A DNA stretch of 64,000 nucleotides from Hymenobacter terrestris (GTDB lineage Bacteria; Bacteroidota; Bacteroidia; Cytophagales; Hymenobacteraceae): assembly GCF_013377905.1 (NCBI RefSeq), contig NZ_JABKAV010000006.1:62001-126000 (forward strand), in the 5' to 3' direction. Positions within the stretch are counted from its first letter, which is position 1. The number at the start of each line of letters is the position of its first letter. The notes under the pieces are model-generated. The model was not told where the DNA came from, ran no database searches, and saw only the letters and a program-made list of their open reading frames with translations. Below, piece after piece: positions 16,849-25,747 of this stretch. The position numbers and the translations under genes were made by a program.

Positions 16849-17901
16849 ATGCGAAGCACCAGCACGTCAGCAGCAGCAGCAGAACCCAGAAGGCGGCGGC
16901 GGTGGCTGGCCGCGGCCGGGTTGCTGCTGGCCGGGCCCGCCACCCAGGCCCAAGACCTGTACTTCGCGCAGCCCTTCGCCAACCGCATGCAGCTCAACCC
17001 CGCCTACGCCGGCCTGCTCGACGATTATGGCGTAACGCTCAGCTACCGCAACCAGTTTCCTACCCTGGCCGGCACCTTCCAGACCACCCAGCTGGCCGCC
17101 GACTACCGCCTCCTTAACCAGCGCAGCGCCTTTGGCCTGCTCATAAACCAGGACCGTACGGGGGCCGTGGGCTACACCCGCCTGCAGGCGGGTGGGGTGT
17201 ATGCCTATCATGTGCGCCTCAACCGCCAGCTTAGCCTCAGCGGCGGGGCCACGCTCAGCTACGGCCGCCAGCGTGTCGGCTACAGCAACCTCGTCTTCGG
17301 CGACCAACTCTCCGACGACGGCCAGGTGCGCAACCTGAGCCAGGAAGCGGCCGATTATGCGCCCGTCAACTACCTCACGGCCGGGGTAGGCGGGCTGCTG
17401 TTCGGCCCGCAGTTCTGGCTGGGCGTGGCGGCCCACCACCTCAATCAGCCCAACCTAAGCTTTGCGGGCCAATCGGTGCTGCCCATGCGCCTGCATGTGC
17501 AGGGCGGCTACAAATTCTACTTCGCCCAAGTGAACACCGTTCGGGAGCAACGCGAAGTCAGCCTCAGCCCCACGGCCGGCTACACCCGCCAGGGCGGCTC
17601 GGAGCGCACCGACCTCGGATTGTACTTTACCACGACTCCACTAACGCTTGGAGCGGTGTACCGGGGGCTGCCGCTACCCGGTGCGCCCCGGCCCCAGCAG
17701 ATACTTACGGCCGTAGCCGGCATCAGCGCGGGCACTTTTCGGCTTGGTTATAGCTATGATGTCAGCCTCAGTCAGTTCAGCGCCGATTTGGGCGGAGCGC
17801 ACGAGCTTTCGCTCACGCTTCGCGAGTTCGACGCGCTGGAAGCGGCCTGGCGCCGACTAAAGCGACGCAATTACCCGAAAATTCCTTGCCCGGCTTTTTA
17901 A
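16849..17901 (+). CDS. Type IX secretion system membrane protein, PorP/SprF family
   Basis: About 350 residues. A basic N-terminus and hydrophobic signal (RRRRRWLAAAGLLLAGPATQAQ) lead into the family hallmark DLYFAQPFANRMQLNPAYAGL, followed by repeated amphipathic beta strands of an outer-membrane barrel ending near AHELSLTLREF. PorP/SprF proteins are outer-membrane components that work with GldJ-associated T9SS parts or anchor secreted adhesins. The immediately downstream gldJ, 68 bases away, supports a role in the secretion/gliding apparatus. The ATG at 16849 puts the signal peptide at a normal length; an upstream TTG at 16762 would give an atypical leader. Confidence 0.88.
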   Translation: MRSTSTSAAAAEPRRRRRWLAAAGLLLAGPATQAQDLYFAQPFANRMQLNPAYAGLLDDYGVTLSYRNQFPTLAGTFQTTQLAADYRLLNQRSAFGLLINQDRTGAVGYTRLQAGGVYAYHVRLNRQLSLSGGATLSYGRQRVGYSNLVFGDQLSDDGQVRNLSQEAADYAPVNYLTAGVGGLLFGPQFWLGVAAHHLNQPNLSFAGQSVLPMRLHVQGGYKFYFAQVNTVREQREVSLSPTAGYTRQGGSERTDLGLYFTTTPLTLGAVYRGLPLPGAPRPQQILTAVAGISAGTFRLGYSYDVSLSQFSADLGGAHELSLTLREFDALEAAWRRLKRRNYPKIPCPAF

Positions 17902-17969
17902 AATGTTGTATTATTGCACCCGACTTGCCTCGGCTAAATGCTTTCTTAACAGGTAGTTTCAACTTGATC

Positions 17970-19226
17970 ATGAATATTTCCAAGTACCTGGGCCTGGCCC
18001 TCGTCGGAGCCTGCACCCTGACTGCCTGTAACAAGGGCGGACGCTCGGCTACCAACCCCGGCAAATACAGCTCGACCACAGGCATCGAGTACAACACCGA
18101 TGAGGGCATGAAGGTGTCTGATTATCAGGGCATCCCCGAAGGTCCGGGTTTGGTGTTTATCGAAGGCGGCCGTACGGTGCTGGGTTCGGCCGAAGAGGAC
18201 GTGGCCATGAGCCACGACAACCTGGAGCGCACCGTTACGCTAGCCTCCTTCTACATGGATGAGGTGGAAGTAGCCAATATTCACTGGCTCGAATACCTGC
18301 ACTACGTGCGCAAGGACTCGGCCGAGGAGTTTTACATGTCGGCCCTGCCCGACACCACCGTATGGGCCCGCGAGCTGTCGTTCAACGACCCGTATGTGGA
18401 TTACTACCTGCGTTACCCCGGCTTCCGCTACTTCCCCGTAGTGGGCGTGAGCTGGCTGCAGGCCAACGACTTCTGCACCTGGCGTACAGCTAAAGTGAAC
18501 GAGGTGCTAGCTGGCGAAGCATCTGATGATGGCGGCGGCTCCCGTAGGGGTGGTCTGTTTGGCCGCAAGAAAAACAAGGGCGGCGACGCCGCTGAAGGTA
18601 CCTCCGAAGATGGTGGCGGTGTGAAAATCGCCATCGAAAACGGCAACACGCTGCCCAACTACCGTCTGCCCACCGAGGCAGAGTGGGAGTACGCGGCTCA
18701 GGCCCTCATCGGCACCCAGGAAACCGGCAACGAAAACCAGGAAAACAAGCGTATTTACCCTTGGGACGGCCGTCAGGTACGTAACCCTTACGGTAAGAAC
18801 CAGGGTCAGTTCCTCGCTAACTTCAAGCGTGGCCGCGGCGACTACGCCGGTATTGCCGGCTCGCTCAACGATGGCGCCATGATTACCGAGCAGGTATTCT
18901 CGTACCCACCCAACGACTACGGCCTCTACAACATGGCTGGCAACGTGAACGAGTGGGTGCAGGACATCTACCGTCCGCTTTCCTATGAGGATGTGGAGGA
19001 TTTGAACCCCTTCCGCCGCAACGGCTACCTCGACCCTTCCGAGAAGTATGACAAGAAAGGTTACCAGTCGCTCATCGACGACCACGTACGCGTGTACAAA
19101 GGCGGCTCGTGGCGCGACGTAGCCTACTGGCTCTCGCCCGGCACCCGCCGCTTTATGGCCGAAGACTCGGCTACGGCTACCATTGGTTTCCGCTGCGCTA
19201 TGATCAACGCCGGCTCGAACAAATAA
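17970..19226 (+). CDS. gldJ: Gliding motility/T9SS lipoprotein GldJ
   Basis: About 418-residue outer-membrane lipoprotein. Signal and lipobox are MNISKYLGLALVGACTLTAC. The body is a formylglycine-generating-enzyme (SUMF1) fold: FIEGGRTVLGS near the start, LPTEAEWEYAAQALIG, GNVNEWVQDIYRP, and the C-terminal GGSWRD...GFRCAM. In Bacteroidota GldK/GldJ proteins are structural components of the T9SS, not enzymes. Between residues ~182 and 216 there is a Gly/Asp- and Lys-rich low-complexity insertion. Its codons favour GGT/CGT-type forms more than most neighbours, hinting at high expression. It follows a PorP/SprF gene and is ended by a strong terminator. Confidence 0.92.
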   Translation: MNISKYLGLALVGACTLTACNKGGRSATNPGKYSSTTGIEYNTDEGMKVSDYQGIPEGPGLVFIEGGRTVLGSAEEDVAMSHDNLERTVTLASFYMDEVEVANIHWLEYLHYVRKDSAEEFYMSALPDTTVWARELSFNDPYVDYYLRYPGFRYFPVVGVSWLQANDFCTWRTAKVNEVLAGEASDDGGGSRRGGLFGRKKNKGGDAAEGTSEDGGGVKIAIENGNTLPNYRLPTEAEWEYAAQALIGTQETGNENQENKRIYPWDGRQVRNPYGKNQGQFLANFKRGRGDYAGIAGSLNDGAMITEQVFSYPPNDYGLYNMAGNVNEWVQDIYRPLSYEDVEDLNPFRRNGYLDPSEKYDKKGYQSLIDDHVRVYKGGSWRDVAYWLSPGTRRFMAEDSATATIGFRCAMINAGSNK

Positions 19227-19282
19227 CATCATAGATGTTACAGATGATAGGGTGTCGTAGATGACGGATAACTAGAATCAGG

Positions 19283-19324
19283 AAAACAAAGCAGCCACCT
19301 CTCACGGGGTGGCTGCTTTGTTTT
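19283..19324. terminator. Bidirectional terminator between gldJ and comF
   Basis: Stem AAAACAAAGCAGCCACC with its complement, short loop, A-run and T-run on opposite ends. It lies between convergent genes. On either side (19227-19280 and 19350-19415) are imperfectly complementary stretches containing GTAGATGACGG and CCGTCATCTAC. Confidence 0.88.
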
Positions 19325-19413
19325 CAGGGCATTGACAATACCAATCCGGAGTGGCATACGGCAGTAATTACCCGTCATCTACAGTAGCATATTCATCTGC
19401 AACATCTGTGATT

Positions 19414-20112
19414 CTAGGCCACGGCGATGGTGGCTACGCTGACTTCGCGCGCTCCGGCAGTGAGCAGCATGGCGCAGCAGGCTTCGAGCGTGGCCCCGGT
19501 GGTCAGCACGTCATCTACTATCAGCACATGCTGGCCAGCCACCAAATCGGGGCGGGCGGCCTCGAACACAGTGGCTACGTTCTGCCAGCGCTGCAGGCGG
19601 TTTTTGCGGGTCTGCGATTCGGTGGCGGCGGTGCGGCGCAGGGCCTCGGGGTGCCAGGGGCAGCCGAGGGCCGTGGCTAGGCCTTCGGCGAAACTATCGG
19701 CTTGGTTGTAGCCGCGGCGGGCCAGCTTGCGCGGGTGCAGTGGCACGGGCACCACCAGCCCAAAAGTTTCGGTGTAGCCCGCCTCGGCCAGCTCCTGGCC
19801 GAAGTGGCGGCCCAGCACCCTGCCGACCTGCTGCTGATTGCGGTATTTTAGCTCGTGGAGCAGGTGCTGCACCCGCCCGTGCTTCTGAAACGTGAGGTAG
19901 CCCAGCACATGCGTAACCGGCAGCTTACCCCAAAACCGGCGGGCCAACGGGTTATCGGCCGGGGGCAGGCGGTGGTAGTCGGTGTAGGGTAGCTGGGCGC
20001 GGCAGTCGGTGCACAGGTCGTCCTCGCCGCGGGCCAGCGGCTCCTGGCAGGCCAGGCACACCCGCGGAAACAGCAGGCTCACGAAATCGGACAGCACGAC
20101 GGGCAGCGGCAT
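19414..20112 (-). CDS. comF: ComF family phosphoribosyltransferase-like protein
   Basis: 232-residue cytoplasmic protein of the ComF/GntX family, associated with natural transformation in other bacteria. The N-terminal zinc ribbon is formed by CLAC and CTDC (residues ~19-36). The phosphoribosyltransferase core has LKYRNQQQVGRVLG and the PRPP-binding loop VLIVDDVLTTGAT near residue 195. The R-G-Y-N-Q motif (ARRGYNQADSFAEGLA) is also present. Length is typical. It converges on gldJ and diverges from the carboxymuconolactone decarboxylase gene. Confidence 0.93.
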   Translation of the reverse strand: MPLPVVLSDFVSLLFPRVCLACQEPLARGEDDLCTDCRAQLPYTDYHRLPPADNPLARRFWGKLPVTHVLGYLTFQKHGRVQHLLHELKYRNQQQVGRVLGRHFGQELAEAGYTETFGLVVPVPLHPRKLARRGYNQADSFAEGLATALGCPWHPEALRRTAATESQTRKNRLQRWQNVATVFEAARPDLVAGQHVLIVDDVLTTGATLEACCAMLLTAGAREVSVATIAVA

Positions 20113-20300
20113 GGCGGTGGGGCAGCGGGTGGGCCTGGGGAAACTTCTGCCTAATTTTAGCGCTTAATGCTGAAACTTCCACAGTCTTATTTTTCCGGAG
20201 CGTTGGCCAAGTGTTTGCCTGACTGCAGACTATAGCCCAACCTGTCAGCAGCGCAGCGCTAGCAGCCCACCGGCCCATCCATTCATCAGTTCTTCAACCC

Positions 20301-20678
20301 ATGAGTATCGTCACCGAATTCAACGATTACCGCCAGCGCATGAATGAGAAAATCATGGCGGCCGACAACAAGGTTATCAAGCGGTTTTTCAACCTTGACA
20401 CCAATACCTACCAGGATGGCGCGCTCGACGTGAAGACCAAGGAACTGCTGGGCCTGGCCTGCTCGATGGTGCTGCGCTGCGACGACTGCATCAAGTACCA
20501 CCTGGGCAAATGCTACGAGGAGAAGGTGAGCGAGGAGGAAATCTATGAGCTGTTCGCCATTGCCAACCTCATCGGGGGCAGCATCGTGATTCCGCACTTC
20601 CGGCGCGCCGTGGAGTACTGGGAGGCCCTCAAGGACGAAACGGTAACCCCGCCGCCTGTTCATCCGCACGCCGTTTAA
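20301..20678 (+). CDS. Carboxymuconolactone decarboxylase (AhpD-like) family protein
   Basis: 125-residue alpha-helical protein. The AhpD-type redox site is CDDCIKYH (C-x2-C-x3-H, residues ~56-63), which in AhpD supports peroxidase or disulfide reductase activity. Members of this Bacteroidota subgroup are uncharacterised, so a peroxide/redox function is inference. A near-match -7 element (TATTTTTC) occurs near 20188. The next gene begins two bases after its stop codon, so the two are probably co-transcribed and translated together. Confidence 0.88.
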   Translation: MSIVTEFNDYRQRMNEKIMAADNKVIKRFFNLDTNTYQDGALDVKTKELLGLACSMVLRCDDCIKYHLGKCYEEKVSEEEIYELFAIANLIGGSIVIPHFRRAVEYWEALKDETVTPPPVHPHAV

Positions 20679-20680
20679 GC

Positions 20681-21043
20681 ATGCTCGATCCTCAGGAAAC
20701 CGAAGCTCAGTTTGAGCAACGCTGGTGGGAGCTGATGACGGAGATGAAGACCCGCTTCGGCAAAAAGCCCGACATGAACGCCCTGCTGCTGCTCATCGGT
20801 GTGCAGGAGCTGGGCCAGGGCGCTGGGCCTTTCACCAAAGAGCAGAAGCAGGACCTGATGCACATTGCCACCTGCCGGCTGTTCAGCATTTCGGGCTACT
20901 ACGAGCGCGAAAACATGGATGAAGAAGGGTGGCCCCACTATCGGCTGCTGCAGGCGCTGCCCTTCTCCAACCTGAAGGAGCAGGAGCGCATGCTGAAATG
21001 GCACGTGCTGGAATACTTCGACGAACAGAACCAGGAGGAGTAG
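20681..21043 (+). CDS. Conserved hypothetical protein downstream of the AhpD-like gene
   Basis: 120-residue soluble, acidic and probably all-alpha protein with no signal peptide. Recognisable stretches are FEQRWWELMTEMKTRFG and LLLLIGVQELGQG. I do not know a named function. Its start lies two bases after the stop of the AhpD-like gene, a spacing typical of a translationally coupled pair, so a shared role is likely. A long hairpin repeat follows within 15 bases of the stop codon. Confidence 0.8.
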   Translation: MLDPQETEAQFEQRWWELMTEMKTRFGKKPDMNALLLLIGVQELGQGAGPFTKEQKQDLMHIATCRLFSISGYYERENMDEEGWPHYRLLQALPFSNLKEQERMLKWHVLEYFDEQNQEE

Positions 21044-21056
21044 CGGTAGCAGCTAC

Positions 21057-21195
21057 AGAAAAGAACCGTGTCATGCTGAGCTTGTCGAAGCATCTCTACC
21101 GCAATGGTAATTCCGAGGTTCAGGCAGCTTAGCAGCGTCAGGATTACCATTGCGGTAGAGATGCTTCGGCTGCGCTCAGCATGACGTTCTTTTCT
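21057..21195. repeat. Long hairpin repeat (GAAGCATCTC family)
   Basis: Inverted repeat with ends AGAAAAGAAC and GTTCTTTTCT and arms carrying CATGCTGAGC...GAAGCATCTCTACCGCAATGG with its complement. It starts 14 bases after the preceding stop codon and may serve as the 3' end of that transcript. Confidence 0.88.
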
Positions 21196-21226
21196 ACTGA
21201 CCCGCTTGCTCTGGAAAACCAATCAG

Positions 21227-21997
21227 ATGAACATCATTTCTTACAACCTCAACGGCCTGCGCTCGGCCCTGAGCAAGGGCTTGGCCGACTGGGTGGCCAC
21301 GGCCCGGCCCGACGTATTATGCGTGCAGGAAATAAAGGCCAGCCGTGAGCCGCTCGATGTAGCGCCGCTCACCGATCTGGGCTACATCGCCTACTTACAT
21401 CCGGCCCAGAAGCCCGGTTACAGCGGCGTGGCCATTTTCTCCAGAGAAAAGCCGCTGGCCGTAACCGAGGGGTGCGGGCAGGAGCTTTATGATACCGAAG
21501 GCCGGGTGCTTCGGCTCGATTTCGAGCACTGCGCGGTGCTGAACACCTACATGCCTTCGGGCACCAGCGGGCCCGAGCGGCAGGCGTTCAAGGTGGAATG
21601 GCTGCACTTTTTCCGGCGCTACGTGGCCGGGCTGCAAGCGGCCGGAGTGCCGCCGCTGGTTATTGCCGGCGACTTCAACTGCTGCCAGCGCGAGCTGGAC
21701 CTGCACAACCCCAAGGCCAACCAGAAAAGCCCGGGCTTCACGCCCGAAGAGCGGCAGTGGTTCCAGGATTTTCTGGCCGACGGCTTCACCGATTCCTTCC
21801 GCCACCAGCACGGCGACGCGCTGCAACGCTATTCCTGGTGGAGCTACCGCGCCGGCTCCCGCGCCCGCAACGTGGGCTGGCGCCTCGACCATCTGCTGGT
21901 CGACAACCGCCTCGCGCCCCACATTCGCCACGCCGACCTGCTACCCGACGTCATCCACTCCGACCATTGCCCGGCTTCGCTGGAACTCAGTTTTTAG
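21227..21997 (+). CDS. xth: Exodeoxyribonuclease III
   Basis: About 256-residue AP endonuclease/3'-5' exonuclease of the EEP (exonuclease-endonuclease-phosphatase) fold, acting in base-excision repair. Visible active-site elements are SYNLNGLRSA (Asn7 region), VLCVQEIKAS (metal-binding Glu), TYMPSG, VIAGDFNCC (Asp/Asn pair), WRLDHLLV, and the terminal SDHCPASLEL (Asp-His). Length is standard. The ATG at 21227 gives the usual M-x-I-I-S-Y-N-L-N-G start; a TTG at 21206 would add seven atypical residues. Confidence 0.95.
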   Translation: MNIISYNLNGLRSALSKGLADWVATARPDVLCVQEIKASREPLDVAPLTDLGYIAYLHPAQKPGYSGVAIFSREKPLAVTEGCGQELYDTEGRVLRLDFEHCAVLNTYMPSGTSGPERQAFKVEWLHFFRRYVAGLQAAGVPPLVIAGDFNCCQRELDLHNPKANQKSPGFTPEERQWFQDFLADGFTDSFRHQHGDALQRYSWWSYRAGSRARNVGWRLDHLLVDNRLAPHIRHADLLPDVIHSDHCPASLELSF

Positions 21998-22017
21998 TAG
22001 AAACGAGACGTAAAAAG

Positions 22018-22129
22018 GTACATCATTCTGAGCGCAGCCGAAGAATTTCTACTGCAATGGTAACACTATTATTGGGTTTACTTCACGGTAGAGGTTCTTC
22101 GGCTGCGTTCAGAATGACGTTCCTTTTTT
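22018..22129. repeat. Long hairpin repeat (GAAGAATTTC / CAGAATGAC family)
   Basis: Inverted repeat with arms CATTCTGAGCGCAGCCGAAGAA and its complement, between the convergent xth and flavoprotein genes. It probably also acts as their shared transcript end. Confidence 0.85.
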
Positions 22130-22133
22130 TCAG

Positions 22134-23435
22134 TCAATTCTCAATTAGAATCATTTCCGCCACCTCGCGGCCGGCGGCCAGGGCGGCATTTAGCGAGGGA
22201 TAGGCAGCATAATCGCCGCAACGGTAGAGGTGGGCACCGAGCCGAAGCGACTGACGGGCTGGCTGGCCAGCGGGGTATTCGGGCAGGGCGAAGGGCAGCT
22301 CGTAGGTGCGCAGGTGCGGCCAGCCGGCGGCTTCGGGGCCAAACCAAGCAGCCAACTCCCGGCGCAGCTCGGCCGTAAGGCCAGCTTCCGAAAGTCCATG
22401 CTCGCCGTGGGTGCTCACCGATACCAGCCGCTGCCCGGCCGGGGCGTAAGCCGGGGCCACATCCGAGGGGAAAGCCACATTATGGGCCAGGCCGGTGGGC
22501 GAGGCATTAAGACGCAGCAGCTTATCGGGGCGGCTGGCTGAAGCGGGGGCGGCGAAATAGGTGCAGGTGGTGCGCCGCCAGCGCAGGGGCGCGGGGGTGG
22601 ACACAAGCGCTTCGTCGGTGGCCTTTGGCAGCAGGCGGGCCGCCGCTTCACCATCAACGGCTACTACTACGGCGGCGGCCTCAATGGCTTCGCCGCTGGC
22701 CAGCCGGACGGTGAGGCCCTCCACGGTGGCTACCGGGCTGTTCAGACGCACGGTGCCGGCGGGCAGGCGGGCGGCCAGTTGCTCGGGTATCTGCTGCATG
22801 CCCAGGGCCGGTACCACGGCCTCGCCTATCACAAACTGCTGGAATACGAACTCGAAGAAATTGGCCGCCGTGCTCAGGCTCCGGTCGAGGAACACGCCCC
22901 CGAAGAAGGGCCGGAAGAAGTTGTCGATGATCTGTTCACTCCAGCCGTAGTGACGCAGAAAGTCGAGGGTAGTTTGCCTGTTGGTGGAGTTGCGGCTGAT
23001 GAGCTGCCCGGTGGTGTAGCCGTGAACGTGCTTTACCAGACTCAGAATCCGCAGCTTGTCGGGCAGCGTGCCGATGCGCGAAGTGAGAGCCGAAAACGCG
23101 GCCATGGGCCGTTGCAGCGGGTTCTGCAGGGTCGTCTCCTTGCCGTCGGGCAGCCGGATAACGGCCCCCGAATTAAAGGCCTTCAGGTCGAGGGCGCCGT
23201 AGTCAATCAGCCGCTCGACCTCGGGGTAGCGCGTGAGCAACACTTGGAAGCCCCGGTCGAGGTGGAAGCCCTCGGGCGTCACATCAGTCCGGACACGGCC
23301 ACCCACGGCGTCGGCGGCTTCGAGCAGCAGCACGGGCCGGCCGGCACGGTGCAGGTAGTTGGCGCAGGCCAGTCCGGCCATACCGGCGCCGATTATTATG
23401 GTGGGAAGCGGATCGGAGGAAGCAGTGGTCATCAT
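22134..23435 (-). CDS. FAD-dependent amine-oxidase-family protein
   Basis: About 433-residue flavoprotein of the amine oxidase/phytoene desaturase superfamily. The dinucleotide-binding fingerprint IIIGAGMAGLACANYLHRAG is at the N-terminus, followed by LLEAADAVGGRVRTD, in which the GGR motif is typical of the family. The C-terminal FAD contact is YRCGDYAAYPSLNAALAAGR. It resembles the protoporphyrinogen-oxidase-like group, but its substrate is unknown and no carotenoid genes are adjacent. Two ATGs (23435, 23432) are possible starts. Confidence 0.87.
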   Translation of the reverse strand: MMTTASSDPLPTIIIGAGMAGLACANYLHRAGRPVLLLEAADAVGGRVRTDVTPEGFHLDRGFQVLLTRYPEVERLIDYGALDLKAFNSGAVIRLPDGKETTLQNPLQRPMAAFSALTSRIGTLPDKLRILSLVKHVHGYTTGQLISRNSTNRQTTLDFLRHYGWSEQIIDNFFRPFFGGVFLDRSLSTAANFFEFVFQQFVIGEAVVPALGMQQIPEQLAARLPAGTVRLNSPVATVEGLTVRLASGEAIEAAAVVVAVDGEAAARLLPKATDEALVSTPAPLRWRRTTCTYFAAPASASRPDKLLRLNASPTGLAHNVAFPSDVAPAYAPAGQRLVSVSTHGEHGLSEAGLTAELRRELAAWFGPEAAGWPHLRTYELPFALPEYPAGQPARQSLRLGAHLYRCGDYAAYPSLNAALAAGREVAEMILIEN

Positions 23436-23543
23436 AGACCCAACAAACTGCAAACGCAGCGCGAAGGTTGTTTTTTGAGAGAGGTCAGGAGTTGAGCGGG
23501 CCGTCGTTCTTTGCTTTGCTCTGAATGACGATCCTCCCAGCTG

Positions 23544-24224
23544 CTAAAACAGCGGCTTGCGTGGCTTCATTATTTTGCGGGTTTTCTGGGTCCAGAGCTC
23601 GGCCGCACCGTTTCGGGCGAGGCTGACGCGCCACACGCCCATGGCTTGGCCCTGCTGGTAGCCGGTGGCCTGGTCCTGCGGGTACTGCTGCCTGATGAGC
23701 GCGTAATCGGCGGCCGTAATGTCTTTGCCCACTTCGCCGTGGCAGCGCAGGCAGAGCTGGTCGTTGAGTACTAACGGGCGCTGGTAGGTGAAGACTTCCT
23801 GGCTGGGCCGGGCCACCTGCCGGGCGGTATCGGCCGGGTTCAGCTCGGCGGCACTCAGGGTGGCCTGGCTGAGGGGATTGCGCGGGCGGTTGCTCACGCG
23901 GGTTAGCGTAGCCTGCATCGCCTTGGCCAACGAATCGGTGCGGGGCAGGCGCTCGGGTCGGCAGAATGGCAGGGCTGCCGCTACGCCGCCCGCGGCCAGC
24001 TTGTCGGCCAGCACTTGGCGCAGCTCCCGCTCGGCCCGGCCCGTGAGCGAGTCGCCGGCCCAGGCTGTGGCCCGCAGTAAATCGTTGGGCATAATGCGCT
24101 TCACTTCCCAGTTAGCGGATTCTTTGGCTAGCTCCTTGGTATTACTCAGGTGCTCCACCTGGTCGGGGCGGCAGGCGGAAAACAGCAGGAGTAGCAGGGC
24201 AGCAACAGGCAGGAGTGGGCGCAT
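23544..24224 (-). CDS. DUF3365 (Tll0287-like) haem-binding lipoprotein
   Basis: 226-residue predicted lipoprotein: signal MRPLLPVAALLLLLFSAC with lipobox FSAC. A central helical DUF3365/Tll0287-like domain includes one c-type haem site, CLRCHGEV (CxxCH). The family's known role is as a haem or ligand sensor, often N-terminal to histidine kinases; here the domain stands alone, which points to a periplasmic electron-transfer or redox-sensing protein (inference). No cytochrome maturation or kinase gene is adjacent. Confidence 0.88.
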   Translation of the reverse strand: MRPLLPVAALLLLLFSACRPDQVEHLSNTKELAKESANWEVKRIMPNDLLRATAWAGDSLTGRAERELRQVLADKLAAGGVAAALPFCRPERLPRTDSLAKAMQATLTRVSNRPRNPLSQATLSAAELNPADTARQVARPSQEVFTYQRPLVLNDQLCLRCHGEVGKDITAADYALIRQQYPQDQATGYQQGQAMGVWRVSLARNGAAELWTQKTRKIMKPRKPLF

Positions 24225-24252
24225 AGGGAAGTGTTATAGAGACGGGGCAAAC

Positions 24253-24360
24253 GAGGTAGGGGCGGGGCTTGTCCTCGCCCGCCGCTTAAACGATATACAT
24301 CCAACGAACCGGGTTGTTCCCGTTTAACGGCGGGCGGGGGCAAGCCCCGCCCCTACCTCA
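24253..24360. repeat. GC-rich hairpin repeat (GGGGCGGGGCTTG family)
   Basis: Inverted repeat: GAGGTAGGGGCGGGGCTTG at the left is answered by CAAGCCCCGCCCCTACCTC at the right, with further complementarity inside. It lies between the divergent DUF3365 and prfA genes, and is the same family as 10609-10722. Confidence 0.88.
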
Positions 24361-24430
24361 TTCTTACTGACCGGTTAAAGGTACAGCTTGCCAACACTGC
24401 AAGACGTATTTCCAGCCGGCCGCGTTTCCG

Positions 24431-24438
24431 TATCTTTG
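24431..24438 (+). promoter_or_regulatory. -7 promoter element of prfA
   Basis: TATCTTTG is an exact TAnnTTTG match, 29 bases before the ATG at 24468. The -33 element is weak (TTTC near 24408). Confidence 0.5.
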
Positions 24439-24467
24439 TAGCCCTACTACAAATTTCAGAAGGCAAG

Positions 24468-25538
24468 ATGCTAGATAAACTGGAGGCCATCCAACGGCGC
24501 TACGAGGATGTGAGCGAGGAGCTGACCCAGCCCGACGCCATGAGCGACATGAAGCGCTTCAAGTCCCTTAACAAGGAGTACAAGGACTTGGGCAAGATTA
24601 TGGTCGAGTACAAGGCCTACCAGAACGTGCTGGCCAACATTGCCAGCTCCAAGCAGGTCATCTCCACCGAAAAGGACGAGGATTTTCGCCAAATGGCCAA
24701 GGACGAGCTCGAAGAACTATACCCCGAAGAGGAGCGCCTGGAAGCCGTTATCAAAGAGCTGCTGATTCCGAAAGACCCCAACGACAGCAAGGACGTCATC
24801 ATGGAAATCCGGGCCGGGGCCGGGGGCGACGAGGCCGCCATTTTTGCCGGCGACCTGCAGCGCATGTACATGCGCTACGCCGAAAAGCACAACCTCAAAA
24901 TGGACCTCATTGACGCCACCGAAGGCACTTCGGGCGGCTACAAGGAAATTATTCTGGCCCTCAAGGGCGAGGACGTATACGGCAAGCTCAAGTTTGAATC
25001 GGGCGTACACCGCGTGCAGCGCGTGCCGGCAACCGAAACCCAGGGCCGCATCCACACCTCCGTGGCCTCGATTGTGGTGATGCCGGAGGCCGAGGAGCTC
25101 GACGTGCAGATTGACATGAACGACGTGCGCAAGGACTTGTTCATGTCGTCGGGGCCCGGTGGCCAGTCGGTAAACACAACCTACTCGGCCGTGCGCCTCA
25201 CCCACTTGCCCACCGGCCTCGTGGCCCAGTGCCAGGACCAGAAGTCGCAGCTCAAAAACTTCGATAAGGCCCTCGGCGTGCTTCGCTCGCGGATTTACGA
25301 AATCGAGCTGGCCAAGAAGAACGAAGCCGAAGGTGCCCAGCGCAAAAGCATGATTGGCAGCGGCGACCGGTCGGATAAAATCCGGACCTATAACTACCCC
25401 CAGGGCCGCGTAACCGACCACCGCATCGGCTTCACGGTGCACAACCTGGCCAACGTAATGGATGGGAACATCGACGATTTCGTGGAGCAGCTGCGCCTAG
25501 CCGAAAGCGCCGCCCGCCTGCAGGAAGGCGTCGGATAA
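24468..25538 (+). CDS. prfA: Peptide chain release factor 1
   Basis: 356-residue class I release factor that recognises UAA and UAG and triggers peptide release. The GGQ loop is [20 protein letters not shown], the methylated Gln being in GGQ. The N-terminal helical domain and the phrase [18 protein letters not shown] are intact. The codon-recognition tripeptide region lies earlier and matches the RF1 layout. Length is standard. It has its own promoter and is followed by a hairpin repeat. Confidence 0.98.
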   Translation: MLDKLEAIQRRYEDVSEELTQPDAMSDMKRFKSLNKEYKDLGKIMVEYKAYQNVLANIASSKQVISTEKDEDFRQMAKDELEELYPEEERLEAVIKELLIPKDPNDSKDVIMEIRAGAGGDEAAIFAGDLQRMYMRYAEKHNLKMDLIDATEGTSGGYKEIILALKGEDVYGKLKFESGVHRVQRVPATETQGRIHTSVASIVVMPEAEELDVQIDMNDVRKDLFMSSGPGGQSVNTTYSAVRLTHLPTGLVAQCQDQKSQLKNFDKALGVLRSRIYEIELAKKNEAEGAQRKSMIGSGDRSDKIRTYNYPQGRVTDHRIGFTVHNLANVMDGNIDDFVEQLRLAESAARLQEGVG

Positions 25539-25597
25539 TTTTTCTGGCTGAACTGACGTTGGGAGAGGAAAGCAAGACGTCAGCAGAACATAGATAG

Positions 25598-25715
25598 AAC
25601 GTGTCATGCGGAGCGTAGTCGAAGCATCTCTACTGCAATGCTAATCCTGATGCAGGGGTTACCGTTGCGGTAGAGATGCTTCGACTACGCTCCGCTTCGC
25701 TCAGCATGACATGTT
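25598..25715. repeat. Long hairpin repeat (GAAGCATCTC family)
   Basis: Inverted repeat with arms CATGCGGAGCGTAGTCGAAG...CATCTCTAC and its complement, a variable loop, and a short extra duplication (GCTCCGCTTCGCTCAGC) in the right arm. It sits between prfA and the beta-helix lipoprotein gene. Confidence 0.88.
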
Positions 25716-25747
25716 TTATTGACATCCTATCAAAAACCAACAACCTC

